From contig JBJMMD010000010.1 in assembly GCA_045804965.1 (NCBI GenBank), forward strand, positions 98,418 to 162,417: DNA of 64,000 nt. The letters are read 5' to 3'. The DNA is from CAVTUU01 sp045804965. Its GTDB lineage: Bacteria; Chloroflexota; Chloroflexia; Thermomicrobiales; UBA6265. Position 1 is the first letter of the stretch. The number at the start of each line of letters is the position of its first letter. The notes below the pieces were generated by a model, which searched no databases, was not told where the DNA came from, and saw only the letters and a list, made by a program, of their open reading frames with translations. The position numbers and the translations under genes are program-made. Below are positions 1 through 8,278 of the stretch, one piece after another.

Positions 1-98
1 TCCCTGAGGGGACAGAAATGCTCGGGTTTTCGCCCGAGGCGATCGGCATCGCCGTGCAGCGCGCGTTTGCGGACGAGGAACCTTCCCCCCATGACTGA
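1..98 (+). CDS. C-terminal end of an unidentified upstream gene (partial)
   Basis: An open frame enters from the left edge (codons in phase from base 3) and stops at TGA 96-98. It gives about 31 residues ending FADEEPSPHD. The stop overlaps the ATG at 91 of the lipoate ligase by 8 bases, the arrangement expected for translational coupling. The ligase's Shine-Dalgarno-like GAGGAA lies inside this frame. The fragment is too short to identify and no family is claimed. The call rests on the overlap geometry and GC-rich third positions. Confidence 0.45.
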   Translation, partial: PEGTEMLGFSPEAIGIAVQRAFADEEPSPHD

Positions 99-894
99 AC
101 TGACCCAAGTGCCAATGGCGCTCGCCGCACGCTGGCGCGCCTACCAATGGCGGCTCATTCCCGGCCAACCACTGCCTCCGCTGATGAACATGGCGTTGGA
201 CGAGGTCCTCACCCTCCGCGTTGGCCGCGGCGAACGCCCGCCCACGATTCGCGTTTGGGGGTGGAGCGATCCTTGCGTTGTCCTCGGCCGATTCCAGTCG
301 GTGAGGAACGAGGTCAATGAAGATGCAGCCCGTGACCTCGGGATTCAGATCGTGCGGCGGATCAGCGGCGGTGGCGCGATGTTCATTGAACCCGAAGGCG
401 CGATCACGCACTCGATATACGCGCCCGACGAGATCGTGGCGGGCCTAACCTTCCCCGAGTCGTATGAGTTTTTCGACGCTTGGGTGGTCGACGCATTGCG
501 CGATCTCGGCGTCGCGGCCTCGTACGCGCCCTTGAACGACATCACCTCGAGCGCCGGGAAGATCGGCGGCGCAGCCCAGGCACGGCGGGGCGGGGCGGTT
601 TTGCACCATACGACCATGGCTTATCAAATGAACATTCCGCTGATGCTCAAAATTCTCCGTATCGGCCAGGAAAAGCTCAGCGACAAAGGGATCAGTTCAG
701 CCGATAAGCGCGTCGGCCCGCTGCGCCAGCAGACTGATCTGCCGCGCGATGTCATTATTGAGCGCCTGATCGCCAGCTTCCGCGATCGTTACGGCCTGAC
801 TGATGATGCGCTACAACGCGATGAACTCGTCGAGGCGCAACGGCTTGTCGAGACTCGCTTCGGCACGCACGATTGGATCTACTTCCTCCCTTGA
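91..894 (+). CDS. lplA: Lipoate-protein ligase A family protein (lipoyl/octanoyl transfer)
   Basis: A 267-residue biotin/lipoate A/B ligase-fold protein. It should activate or transfer a lipoyl or octanoyl group to lysines on carrier domains such as the PDH E2 encoded at 24943-26352. Visible family motifs are RRISGGGAMF (substrate loop), the lysine motif AGKIGGAAQARRGG and the following HHTTM. It lacks the separate C-terminal accessory domain of E. coli LplA, so it could be a LipM/LipL-type amidotransferase. ATG 91 is preferred over the upstream TTG at 67 because GAGGAA sits 10 bases before it. It overlaps the end of an upstream gene and is followed 35 bases later by the DUF1232 gene on the same strand. 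Confidence 0.85.
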   Translation: MTELTQVPMALAARWRAYQWRLIPGQPLPPLMNMALDEVLTLRVGRGERPPTIRVWGWSDPCVVLGRFQSVRNEVNEDAARDLGIQIVRRISGGGAMFIEPEGAITHSIYAPDEIVAGLTFPESYEFFDAWVVDALRDLGVAASYAPLNDITSSAGKIGGAAQARRGGAVLHHTTMAYQMNIPLMLKILRIGQEKLSDKGISSADKRVGPLRQQTDLPRDVIIERLIASFRDRYGLTDDALQRDELVEAQRLVETRFGTHDWIYFLP

Positions 895-929
895 GGAGCG
901 AAGAACTTAAGTCGAATGGATCAGAACCG

Positions 930-1439
930 ATGACAGACGACCCCAGCACGCAATCACAACCGCCCCAACAACTGGCACTGTTCTGGCAAGTCCTCGGGCG
1001 CTTGCCGCGCTATCTCAGGATGTCGATGGCGCTTGTGCGCGACAATCGCGTTCCCGCTGCGGCGAAGGCCGCGCTGGCATTTGGCGGCGTGTACGCAATC
1101 TCGCCGGTCGACGCGATTCCGGGAGTTATCCCCGTCGCTGGTCAGCTCGACGACCTCGTCGTCGCGCTGCTCGCGATCCGCGGCGCCCTGGCCCTATGCC
1201 CGGATCACGTTGTCGCCGATTATCTTGCCCGCTACGGTCTCGCGGAGCCCGGCATCGACGCTGACCTCAAAACCACATTCGCTACCGTTCGTTGGTTGAC
1301 TGCCAAGACCCTTCGCGGCATCCGCCGCTTGGCCGTCCGGGAAGGCAGAATGCTGCTTCACACGAGCAAGCGTGTCGCGGGAAAACTGGAAGAACGTTTG
1401 CGGCCGACTCAACACACGGGGCCGCCTGGTCCGGCTTAG
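930..1439 (+). CDS. DUF1232 (YkvA-like) membrane-associated protein
   Basis: A 169-residue protein with one DUF1232 segment around residues 45-85. The recognisable core is YAISPVDAIPGVIPVAGQLDD, a hydrophobic hairpin with the family's SPxDxIP signature. The C-terminal third is basic and probably cytoplasmic. No biochemical function is established for the family, which is often linked to membranes. ATG 930 is chosen because the longer frame from 873 overlaps lplA. The gene lies between lplA and the histidine kinase, and its stop at 1439 is 11 bases before the kinase start, so the three may share a transcript. Confidence 0.75.
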   Translation: MTDDPSTQSQPPQQLALFWQVLGRLPRYLRMSMALVRDNRVPAAAKAALAFGGVYAISPVDAIPGVIPVAGQLDDLVVALLAIRGALALCPDHVVADYLARYGLAEPGIDADLKTTFATVRWLTAKTLRGIRRLAVREGRMLLHTSKRVAGKLEERLRPTQHTGPPGPA

Positions 1440-1450
1440 GAATGTTCTCG

Positions 1451-3667
1451 ATGACCGAGCTTGGCCCCGCAATTAAGACGAACACGACTCCACCGGCTTG
1501 TCCGGTCTGCGCGAATGCACCACGCGGCGGCGCGAATTTCTGCGACAAGTGTGGCTATCCGCTCGGCACCGACTCGACTCTCTCGAGTTCGGCCGGCGAC
1601 TCCGCGGCATTGCAACGCGTGCTCCACGTCCTGGCCGGCGGTCTCGAGCTCGCCTCCACGCTCGAAGAAGTCGCGACGGCGAGCGTCGGCATCGCCGGCG
1701 CCGAATGCTGCACTATCGATCGCTGGCTGCCGCGGACGCAAGAGTTCATCGTCCTCGCCGAGTCGTCGACCGCGGACTGGACCGAAGGCGACGTCGAGCC
1801 GGGATTTCGGTATTTCCTTTCCGACAACCTGACGCTCACACCCGTGCTTGCCGGCGAAATCGTGCGCCACGAACCGGACGATCCTCGCCTCTCGCCGCAC
1901 GAACGCCAACAATTTCTCGAGTGGGGCGTCGGCTCGGCGCTCTTCGTGCCGATCATGCTCAATCAGCAGCTTGTCGGCATGCTGGAACTCTATAGCCGAA
2001 AGCCAGACGCCTTTCCGCCGCGGCGGGTAGCGGCATGCGCCGAACTTGCCGCCTACGCCGCGATCGGATTTGAACGAGGCATCGCCTTCGAGCGGGATAG
2101 GAAGCTCGCGGCCCGACTGGGCGCGGTAGCGGAGGCGGCGACGCGGGTCGTAAAGGAGCTCGATCTTGACCAGCTCGTCAGCGAGATCCCGGTCACTATT
2201 CGTGAGACGCTCGGTTATGACTTGGTCAACGTCTTCATGGTCGATTCTCAGATCGGTGGCCTCATTCTTCGTGCCAGCGCCGGTTTTCCAGGTGATGCGC
2301 CAATCGGTTCCAGTATGTCCGCGGGAACGGGCATCATTGGACGCACTGCCGCCACTGGCGAGTCTTACGTCTCAGACGATGTCACCCAGGACTCCTTCTA
2401 CATCGCTGGTCCGGAATTAAGCGAGATTCGTTCCGAACTCGCCGCTCCAATTGTTGGCTATGAGCGAGTGCTTGGCGTGTTAGACGTGCAGAGCTACCAG
2501 GCGGCGGCATTCGACGAAACCGACGCGGTCGCGCTGAACGCCCTCGCTGCCGAACTCGGCGTCGCCTTCGAGAACGCGCGGCTGTTTGAGCGCATCCGGG
2601 CGGACGACTACCAGCTCCGTGCTGTCATGGAATCGGCGCCGAATCCACTCACCATCTATGACGCGCGCGGACGGGTCATGCTCGTAAACGAGCGCATGCG
2701 CGAGCTGTTCCAATTCAGCGACGAGGTCGTCGGACTCACCTTCGAGGAGGCGATCGCCCTCGCCCCACCATCCGTGCAAACAACGGTTGCCAATCTCGTG
2801 GAAGCCGAGACCAGTGCTTCCGAGGTGGTCGAAGACGAGCTCAATTTTGCCGATCCCCCGCGCACCTTTCTTCGCCGGGTGACGCCGGTGACCGCCGGCC
2901 AGACGCCGATTGCGCACGTGGTCGTCTATCAAGAAGTGACGAAGGAGCGGGCCGCGCTTCGGGCCAAGGATCAGCTCCTATCGATTGCTGCCCATGAGCT
3001 TCGCACGCCCTTGACAGCCATGCTCGGTTTCGGCGATCTCGTTAAGTCCCAGCTCGAACAAGAAGAGATCGACCGCGAAGCGGTCAACCGGCGTATGGCC
3101 ACCATTCAGCGCGAGGCCCGCCGCCTCGCCAAACTCGTCGAACAATTGTTGGGGCTGGCGCAGCTCGAGTCGGGCGAGTCGCCACTCGAACTCGCCTCGG
3201 TCGAGCTGGGCGAGCTTGCGCTACGCGTCATGGAGCGGTTCGATCTCAATCCAGAACACAGCGGTCGCCTCCGCCTGGTTCAGCAAGGAGCGCCGATCAT
3301 TGGCACCTGGGACGAGAACCGCCTCGACCAGATTTTGACCAATCTCGTCGACAACGCGATCAAATATTCGCCGCCCGGTAGCCCAATCGAGATCGTGATC
3401 GATCAGTTCGACGCGAGCGAGGCCTGCCTCGAGATTCGCGATCATGGCTCTGGGCTTACTAGCGACGAGCTCGGCCACTTATTCCGCCCGTTCTCCCGGC
3501 TCGGCGCGGACAGATCGCGGGGCAGCGGTCTTGGCCTTGGTCTCTACGTCAGCCGGATGCTCGCCGAGCGCCACGGCGGCAAACTCTGGCTCGAAAGCCC
3601 GCCTGATGGCAACGGGGTGACCGCGCGCGTGACGCTTCCACTGGACACCTCAGTAACCGGTCCTTAG
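1451..3667 (+). CDS. Zinc-ribbon/GAF/GAF/PAS hybrid sensor histidine kinase
   Basis: A 738-residue soluble sensor kinase. In order: a four-cysteine zinc ribbon (Cys17, 20, 31, 34), GAF 1 (about 52-215), GAF 2 (about 230-380), PAS (about 385-500), a HisKA helix with the H-box SIAAHELRTPLT (His515), then HATPase_c with N-box NLVDNAIKYSPPG, G1 DHGSGLT and G2 GSGLGLGLYVSR. No transmembrane segment is seen, so the signal is probably cytoplasmic (small ligand, redox or metal). No response regulator is adjacent; the nearest canonical one is at 11369. ATG 1451 has AGGA 9 bases upstream. A longer frame from 1292 overlaps the DUF1232 gene and is rejected. The zinc ribbon ahead of GAF domains is the unusual part. 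Confidence 0.9.
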   Translation: MTELGPAIKTNTTPPACPVCANAPRGGANFCDKCGYPLGTDSTLSSSAGDSAALQRVLHVLAGGLELASTLEEVATASVGIAGAECCTIDRWLPRTQEFIVLAESSTADWTEGDVEPGFRYFLSDNLTLTPVLAGEIVRHEPDDPRLSPHERQQFLEWGVGSALFVPIMLNQQLVGMLELYSRKPDAFPPRRVAACAELAAYAAIGFERGIAFERDRKLAARLGAVAEAATRVVKELDLDQLVSEIPVTIRETLGYDLVNVFMVDSQIGGLILRASAGFPGDAPIGSSMSAGTGIIGRTAATGESYVSDDVTQDSFYIAGPELSEIRSELAAPIVGYERVLGVLDVQSYQAAAFDETDAVALNALAAELGVAFENARLFERIRADDYQLRAVMESAPNPLTIYDARGRVMLVNERMRELFQFSDEVVGLTFEEAIALAPPSVQTTVANLVEAETSASEVVEDELNFADPPRTFLRRVTPVTAGQTPIAHVVVYQEVTKERAALRAKDQLLSIAAHELRTPLTAMLGFGDLVKSQLEQEEIDREAVNRRMATIQREARRLAKLVEQLLGLAQLESGESPLELASVELGELALRVMERFDLNPEHSGRLRLVQQGAPIIGTWDENRLDQILTNLVDNAIKYSPPGSPIEIVIDQFDASEACLEIRDHGSGLTSDELGHLFRPFSRLGADRSRGSGLGLGLYVSRMLAERHGGKLWLESPPDGNGVTARVTLPLDTSVTGP

Positions 3668-3695
3668 CGCCTGAAATGGTCCTTAGCAGCGCGCG

Positions 3696-3725
3696 TATCT
3701 TCTTTTGAGGCGTCAAAAGAAGATA
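3696..3725. terminator. Bidirectional hairpin between convergent genes
   Basis: A perfect 13-bp stem (TATCTTCTTTTGA / TCAAAAGAAGATA) with a GGCG loop lies between the stop of the kinase (3667) and the stop of the FIST gene (3777). The stem holds its own A/T runs, so it can end transcription from either side. Confidence 0.7.
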
Positions 3726-3776
3726 GCTGGCGGGTGCTAACCGCCTCACCTAACCTGGCGTTGATAGGGAGCGGCG

Positions 3777-5024
3777 CTAGAGCGGTTCGGTTTGGACGAT
3801 GACAGCCAAACTCGCCGTGAACCCGTGGACGAACGTCCGGCGACCAACGGGTCCGATCTCGCCGTTGCAAAAGAGTCCGGCAAGCGGCAAAGGCCCAAGC
3901 TTTTTCGCGATCGCCGAGGCATCGTGGTTCGGTGTTCCGAAGAGCCCGATGCCACGGCCATTGCACGTGCACAACACTGCCGCGACCGCGCCGCGCCCAT
4001 AGATCTGGTCGCGAAGGCGGTCGAGCAGCATCGATAAATCGAGATCGGCGGTCGCGGCATCGCGCATCTGAAACTGGATGGTCTGCCCGGGTTGCGGAAA
4101 CGCGGAAAGCGCCAGCCCGCCAGTCTCGCCGTCGTAGCCGACCATGTTCCGGATCAAGAAATCGCCACGCGCAAACTCGTGTAAGTATTCATCGACCGCG
4201 AGCCCAACCAGTAAGTTGCGCTGCGCTCGCTGTTGGTTTTCCGGTGGCAACGCGTTGAGCGTGTCGGCCATGACGTGCGCCGCCGCGCGGTTGGAGATCG
4301 TCTGAACCCAGTTGTCTTGCGTGGTGGTAATCATCCAAGGCTCGCCTATCGGCTGGCAACCCTGGGAGACGAGTGGGGCGATCGCATAGGGGCCGCCTAT
4401 GGCGAGCCCGATCCCGCCATCAGCGACCAGTTGGTCGTTGAAGAAGACCCACGACCGGCGCTCATATGGATCGGCTGAGGCGAGTCCACCTATGATCGGC
4501 GTGCCGGGATAGGCGTCCGAAAGCTTGGCGACCAAGTACTCGCAATTTATCCGAAATGGGTCGGCGAACACGAGCCAGCCGTTGACGTCGTCCCGCTCCA
4601 CCCCGAACGGAGCGCCGATTGGCGCTCGGGAACCCTCGCCAAAATCGCCCGGCTCCTCCCCGAGCGGAACCGACGCCTGATCGCGAGCGCTCATCTCATC
4701 GAGCATGGCCTGGTCAAAACGCACCGTCTGCAACTTGGCGCCGGGCAAGGCCAGTTGCAGCACCGCGATCGCGGGCTGGTCCTCCACCTCGCGCTCGGGA
4801 CCGATGATGCCTGCGCCGGAGCAACCGATCAGGATCGGGGCGCCGCTGTGCTGCCGCGCCGCAGCCAGCAGGTCTGGAAAATCGGCCGCAAAAGCCGAAC
4901 TGGCAAAGAGCATCGTGACGTCTGGTTCGACTTCGGCCGTCTCCGCGAACGCCTGCGACAGCACCAGCCGCCAATCACTTCCGGCGACAAGGGCGGCGCG
5001 CCCGGCAGGAACCCGGTCGATCAT
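3777..5024 (-). CDS. FIST N/C domain signal-transduction protein
   Basis: A 415-residue FIST (F-box and intracellular signal transduction) protein. The N-terminal half has the family ILIGCSGAGIIG segment and the central part GTPIIGGLASADPYERR. The FIST_C domain ends GPLPLAGLFCNGEIGPVG followed by FVHGFTA. FIST domains are proposed small-ligand (amino acid-like) sensors, usually beside kinases or cyclases. No output domain is fused here. The ATG has GGAG 10 bases upstream. It is the second gene of a minus-strand pair, 85 bases after the DUF4388 gene, and converges on a GAF-PAS kinase, so a shared sensory pathway is plausible but inferred. Confidence 0.88.
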   Translation of the reverse strand: MIDRVPAGRAALVAGSDWRLVLSQAFAETAEVEPDVTMLFASSAFAADFPDLLAAARQHSGAPILIGCSGAGIIGPEREVEDQPAIAVLQLALPGAKLQTVRFDQAMLDEMSARDQASVPLGEEPGDFGEGSRAPIGAPFGVERDDVNGWLVFADPFRINCEYLVAKLSDAYPGTPIIGGLASADPYERRSWVFFNDQLVADGGIGLAIGGPYAIAPLVSQGCQPIGEPWMITTTQDNWVQTISNRAAAHVMADTLNALPPENQQRAQRNLLVGLAVDEYLHEFARGDFLIRNMVGYDGETGGLALSAFPQPGQTIQFQMRDAATADLDLSMLLDRLRDQIYGRGAVAAVLCTCNGRGIGLFGTPNHDASAIAKKLGPLPLAGLFCNGEIGPVGRRTFVHGFTASLAVIVQTEPL

Positions 5025-5109
5025 GAGCTACATACTCCATGGCGCCGATGAGCGAACACACCGGTGGCGAGCCGTTGGAGACCGGAACACCGGCCACGGT
5101 GAAGGAAGC

Positions 5110-5871
5110 TTATCGCGCTTGGGAAATCGGTTCAGGTGTGCGAATGGAATGGGGTCGAGCTTCGCCACCGGGGACGAGCATCCCGCGGTCGCAGAGGTTC
5201 AACACCGCTTCGCCCAGTGTGCGCTCATCGAGCGCCATCTGCCATGTCAATTCCGCCAGCGATTTCGCGCCAGTGCGCAATGCGGATATGACCATCGACT
5301 CGGCGGCCGGCAATTGGGCGATCGCGCCCGTCCCCTCGGTGGTGATCGTGAGTGGCGCACTTGGACGTGGCAAACGGCTGCGAATGTCCCTCAAATTTTG
5401 CGCCCGCTCCGATGCCTTGCGCAAAAGCTCCTCAGGGGTAAGCGGCACCGGCTCGATGTTGCCCGGTGAAAGTGGTCCGGCATCGAAGACGAACATGCCG
5501 GCTTGGTCGCTGATCACCCGCGCCAGCGCTTCGATCGACTGTTCTTCGACACAGCGACTGAGATCTTCCTCAGTCACCCAGCCTTTGTCGACGAGGATCG
5601 CGCCGATCGGACGCATGTTGCCGGCTTCCGCTTGCACGGAAAGGGCTTCGAGCAGATGGTGACTGCTGAGCGTGCCCTGGCGGATCAGCATGCGTCCGAG
5701 TCGGAGCGTAAGATCGGACGATGTCACAAAAACGAGGCGGCCATGGTGGAAGAAGAGCTGCACCTCATGGTCGCTCATGCGGATGGTGAGGCGTCCGGTA
5801 TGTTTGCGCCGACTGAATATTTCGATCAAGTCCGGGACTGAGATGTCAGATAACTCACCTATCGTGGACAC
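5110..5871 (-). CDS. DUF4388 (PATAN-like) domain protein
   Basis: A 253-residue protein. Residues 1-100 match the DUF4388 pattern: GELSDISVPDLIEIFSRRK, then HTGRLTIR and LFFHHGRLVFVTSS. This domain occurs in gliding/phototaxis and two-component systems as a protein-interaction module. A middle helical segment (about 60-140) and a C-terminal winged-helix-like part (LAELTWQMALDERTLGEAVL) follow. It starts with GTG at 5871, preceded by AGGTGG. Next on the strand is the FIST gene, so the pair is probably an operon with a receptor (FIST) and an adaptor (DUF4388). Confidence 0.8.
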   Translation of the reverse strand: MSTIGELSDISVPDLIEIFSRRKHTGRLTIRMSDHEVQLFFHHGRLVFVTSSDLTLRLGRMLIRQGTLSSHHLLEALSVQAEAGNMRPIGAILVDKGWVTEEDLSRCVEEQSIEALARVISDQAGMFVFDAGPLSPGNIEPVPLTPEELLRKASERAQNLRDIRSRLPRPSAPLTITTEGTGAIAQLPAAESMVISALRTGAKSLAELTWQMALDERTLGEAVLNLCDRGMLVPGGEARPHSIRTPEPISQAR

Positions 5872-6018
5872 CGTACCACCTTTGTTGCTCGGGCCAAATC
5901 AGTGCTTTTGCTTCTGGTTGAGCTGCCGTCTGCGTGACACGACTGAAACTATCACTCGTGCGCAGCGCCCGCGACATTTCCACACTGCCGGTTAGTCCTG
6001 ATTTGACGGAAGCAAACA

Positions 6019-6056
6019 AGAACAAACCGTACGGGAGGTCCCGTACGGTTTGTTCT
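6019..6056. terminator. Perfect 18-bp-stem palindrome, terminator of the LLM gene
   Basis: AGAACAAACCGTACGGGA is followed after GG by its exact reverse complement, giving a 38-bp palindrome 16 bases beyond the stop of the minus-strand LLM gene. On that strand the downstream sequence is T-rich (CTTGTTTGCTT). It also stands between that gene and the divergent DUF4388 promoter area. Confidence 0.75.
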
Positions 6057-6072
6057 GGCCGGCGAAAGCGAC

Positions 6073-6972
6073 TTACCGACCGGCGACCGTGATCCCCGAG
6101 GCATCCGGCACAAGTCGCTCACCGAAGAGGTCAAAGGCGTGCGGATCGCTGACAGTCGGGAGCGCGAGCATAACCTGATCGATGCCGAGATTCGCGTACT
6201 CGCCGAGCTGGTCGATCGCCCGTTTCACCACGTCTCCGCCGTCCTTTGCCGGCTGGTTCACGTTGAGATTCAAGAGCACCGTCTTCTCAATCTCCTCATA
6301 CGGCCGACCTTCGGCGGCGCAATGTTCTTTTAATACGTCGAGTTTGCGCGGCAGCTCGGGTGTGGGGAAGAGATTGCATGCGTCACCGTACTTGGCGACG
6401 AGCCGTAGCGTTTTCTTCTCTCCGCCCCCCCCAATCAGAATCGTCGGGTGGGGCTTCGAGAGTGGCAGCGGCCGGCAGATCGGCTCAGGAAGCTGGTAGT
6501 GCTTGCCGGCAAATGGCTTGGCCTCGCCGGACCACATCTGATGCGCGATTTGCAGCGTTTCTTCGAGCCGCTCGAATCGTTCCCTGATCGCTGGAAATGG
6601 CGCGCCCATGTCGTGATGTTCCTGTTCGTTCCACGCGGCGCCGATGCCGAGATAGGCTCGTCCCCTGGATAGCACGTCGAGCGTCGTCACCTGTTTGACA
6701 AGGATGCCCGGATAGCGATAGGTGACGCCGGTCACCATCGCCCCGAGTTTGACGCGAGAGGTAACGCCCGCGGCGAATGAGAGCGCGGAATATGCTTCTA
6801 GCATCGGATCGTGCGCAGGACCGATGAATCCAATCTGGTAGAAGTGATCCATCACCCACACAGAGTAGAAACCGGCGTCCTCGGCCCGCCGCGCGATATC
6901 GGCAAAGGTTGGACCAATCGCGGCATCGCCGCCCGGCCACTTGAAATCGTTGACTTGCAACCCGATCCGCAT
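6073..6972 (-). CDS. LLM-class F420/flavin-dependent oxidoreductase
   Basis: A 299-residue luciferase-like TIM-barrel protein. Family features include the opening MRIGLQ, DHFYQ after the second strand, the GVTYRYPGILVKQVTTLDVLSRGR segment, GIGAAWNEQEHH, and the PTILIGGGG phosphate-binding loop. The sequence resembles the F420-dependent branch, but the cofactor cannot be settled by eye. The substrate is unknown. ATG 6972 has GAGGAGG 7 bases upstream; the frame's earlier ATG at 7011 lacks a site. A strong terminator follows. Upstream on the same strand is ispH, 155 bases away. Confidence 0.85.
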   Translation of the reverse strand: MRIGLQVNDFKWPGGDAAIGPTFADIARRAEDAGFYSVWVMDHFYQIGFIGPAHDPMLEAYSALSFAAGVTSRVKLGAMVTGVTYRYPGILVKQVTTLDVLSRGRAYLGIGAAWNEQEHHDMGAPFPAIRERFERLEETLQIAHQMWSGEAKPFAGKHYQLPEPICRPLPLSKPHPTILIGGGGEKKTLRLVAKYGDACNLFPTPELPRKLDVLKEHCAAEGRPYEEIEKTVLLNLNVNQPAKDGGDVVKRAIDQLGEYANLGIDQVMLALPTVSDPHAFDLFGERLVPDASGITVAGR

Positions 6973-7127
6973 ATGCACGCCTCCTCGGTTGACGGTTGAA
7001 TGAACCACCATCCCTTAGCATCGCCTGACTTGGAAATTCCCGCACGAGCGATATGCCGAGAAAACTGCCCAGATATCTGAGCAGGAAGTTGCAAACACGC
7101 GGGCCTTCGAATCCGGGTGGAGTTGCT

Positions 7128-8135
7128 CTAGTACGCTGGCACGTAGTCCGGATCGACCGGGCGGATACCGCCTTCGGGCGGAGCGTAGCCATGGGCCACG
7201 AGGACATCGACGACTTCCTGGATGACGTCGTCAGGGGTTGATGCGCCGGCGGTAACGCCGACGACATTCGCCCCCTCAAGCCAGCCGTCTTCGATCTCGT
7301 CTGGACGCTCGATGTGATAGGACGAAACGCCCATTAATTGCCCAACCTCGGCCAGACGGGCAGTGTTGCTGCTCTTGCGGCCGCCGATGGCGAGGATGAG
7401 ATCGACGCGATCGTGCTCGACGAGACGCTTGAGTGCGTTCTGGCGTTCGCTCGTGGGTTCGCAGATCGTATTGCAGAGGCGGAACTCTCCGCCTTCGGGA
7501 ACAACCATTTCCTGCAGCTGGCGAGCGAATTTCATCAGTTCGTCGACGTTCTTCGTTGTCTGGCTGACGAGCGCGACTTTTCGCGGTGGCGAACTCTTGC
7601 CTTCGCCTAGCTCGCCGCGCTTGGCGTTCCAAGGCAAATCCTCGATGTGCTTCGCCGCGACGGCCTTGCTGGTCGCTGCCCAACCAAGTACGCCTTTGAC
7701 CTCTGGATGGTATGAATCGCCGTACACCACCAGGTAGTAGCCCTGGCGGACGAGCTTCTGGGCAAGCCGCTGAACCTTGGTCACGAGCGGGCAAGTGGTA
7801 TCAATCAGTTCGACCTGCGCTTCGGACGCCTGCTTTGCGAGGTGCGGGCCCATGCCGTGCGCGGTGATCGCGACTCGCCGGAAACCATGATCGACGGCCT
7901 CTTGCACCGATCCCGCGCCTTCGACGCCGACCACGCGGAGCCGTTCGACTACCTGTGGGTTATGGATGATGTCGCCAACCGGCGCAACCGGTCCGGTCTT
8001 TTCCGCGGCGTCTTGAATGATGTCAAGTGCTCGGCGGACGCCCCAGCAGTAGCCGAGTTCCTCCGCGACGACGATGCGTTTCTGGGTGGCGGACGCATGT
8101 GCATTCGACTGCGCATCCGCGGTGACGGTGATCAT
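7128..8135 (-). CDS. ispH: 4-hydroxy-3-methylbut-2-enyl diphosphate reductase
   Basis: A 335-residue LytB/IspH, the last enzyme of the MEP isoprenoid pathway. It reduces HMBPP to IPP and DMAPP using a [4Fe-4S] cluster. The three cluster cysteines are visible: Cys30 (GYCWGVRRAL), Cys115 (DTTCPLV) and Cys225 (NTICEPT). The substrate-binding TAHGMG and SYHPEVKG motifs are intact. A short insertion around residues 171-186 (GELGEGKSSPPRK) interrupts a normally compact loop. GAGAGG stands 6 bases before the ATG. The gene is monocistronic-looking, with a hairpin between it and the upstream deacetylase gene. Confidence 0.95.
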   Translation of the reverse strand: MITVTADAQSNAHASATQKRIVVAEELGYCWGVRRALDIIQDAAEKTGPVAPVGDIIHNPQVVERLRVVGVEGAGSVQEAVDHGFRRVAITAHGMGPHLAKQASEAQVELIDTTCPLVTKVQRLAQKLVRQGYYLVVYGDSYHPEVKGVLGWAATSKAVAAKHIEDLPWNAKRGELGEGKSSPPRKVALVSQTTKNVDELMKFARQLQEMVVPEGGEFRLCNTICEPTSERQNALKRLVEHDRVDLILAIGGRKSSNTARLAEVGQLMGVSSYHIERPDEIEDGWLEGANVVGVTAGASTPDDVIQEVVDVLVAHGYAPPEGGIRPVDPDYVPAY

Positions 8136-8155
8136 ATCGGCCTCTCAGCGTGCCT

Positions 8156-8182
8156 GCAGACGATTGCTGCGCAATCGTCTGC
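8156..8182. terminator. 12-bp inverted repeat upstream of ispH
   Basis: GCAGACGATTGC and its exact reverse complement are separated by TGC, 21 bases before the ispH start and 97 bases after the deacetylase stop. It may terminate the upstream transcript or act as an operator for ispH. No clear T-run follows on the minus strand, so the role is uncertain. Confidence 0.45.
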
Positions 8183-8278
8183 GTTTCTCTATGCGCAATG
8201 ACGAGCGCGGCGGACGCGGCGCCTCCGCTGCACGCGCCAAGTATAGTCTGAGGAGTTCCGTTCTTTCCGGTCGGGCGC

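Noticed and set aside
1292..1450. Upstream extension of the histidine kinase frame
   Set aside because: It overlaps the DUF1232 gene in another frame, and the ATG at 1451 has a good ribosome site.
7090..7130. Sequence resembling a tRNA T-loop (TTCGAATCC)
   Set aside because: The flanking bases do not pair as a T-stem, and no acceptor or anticodon arm can be drawn.
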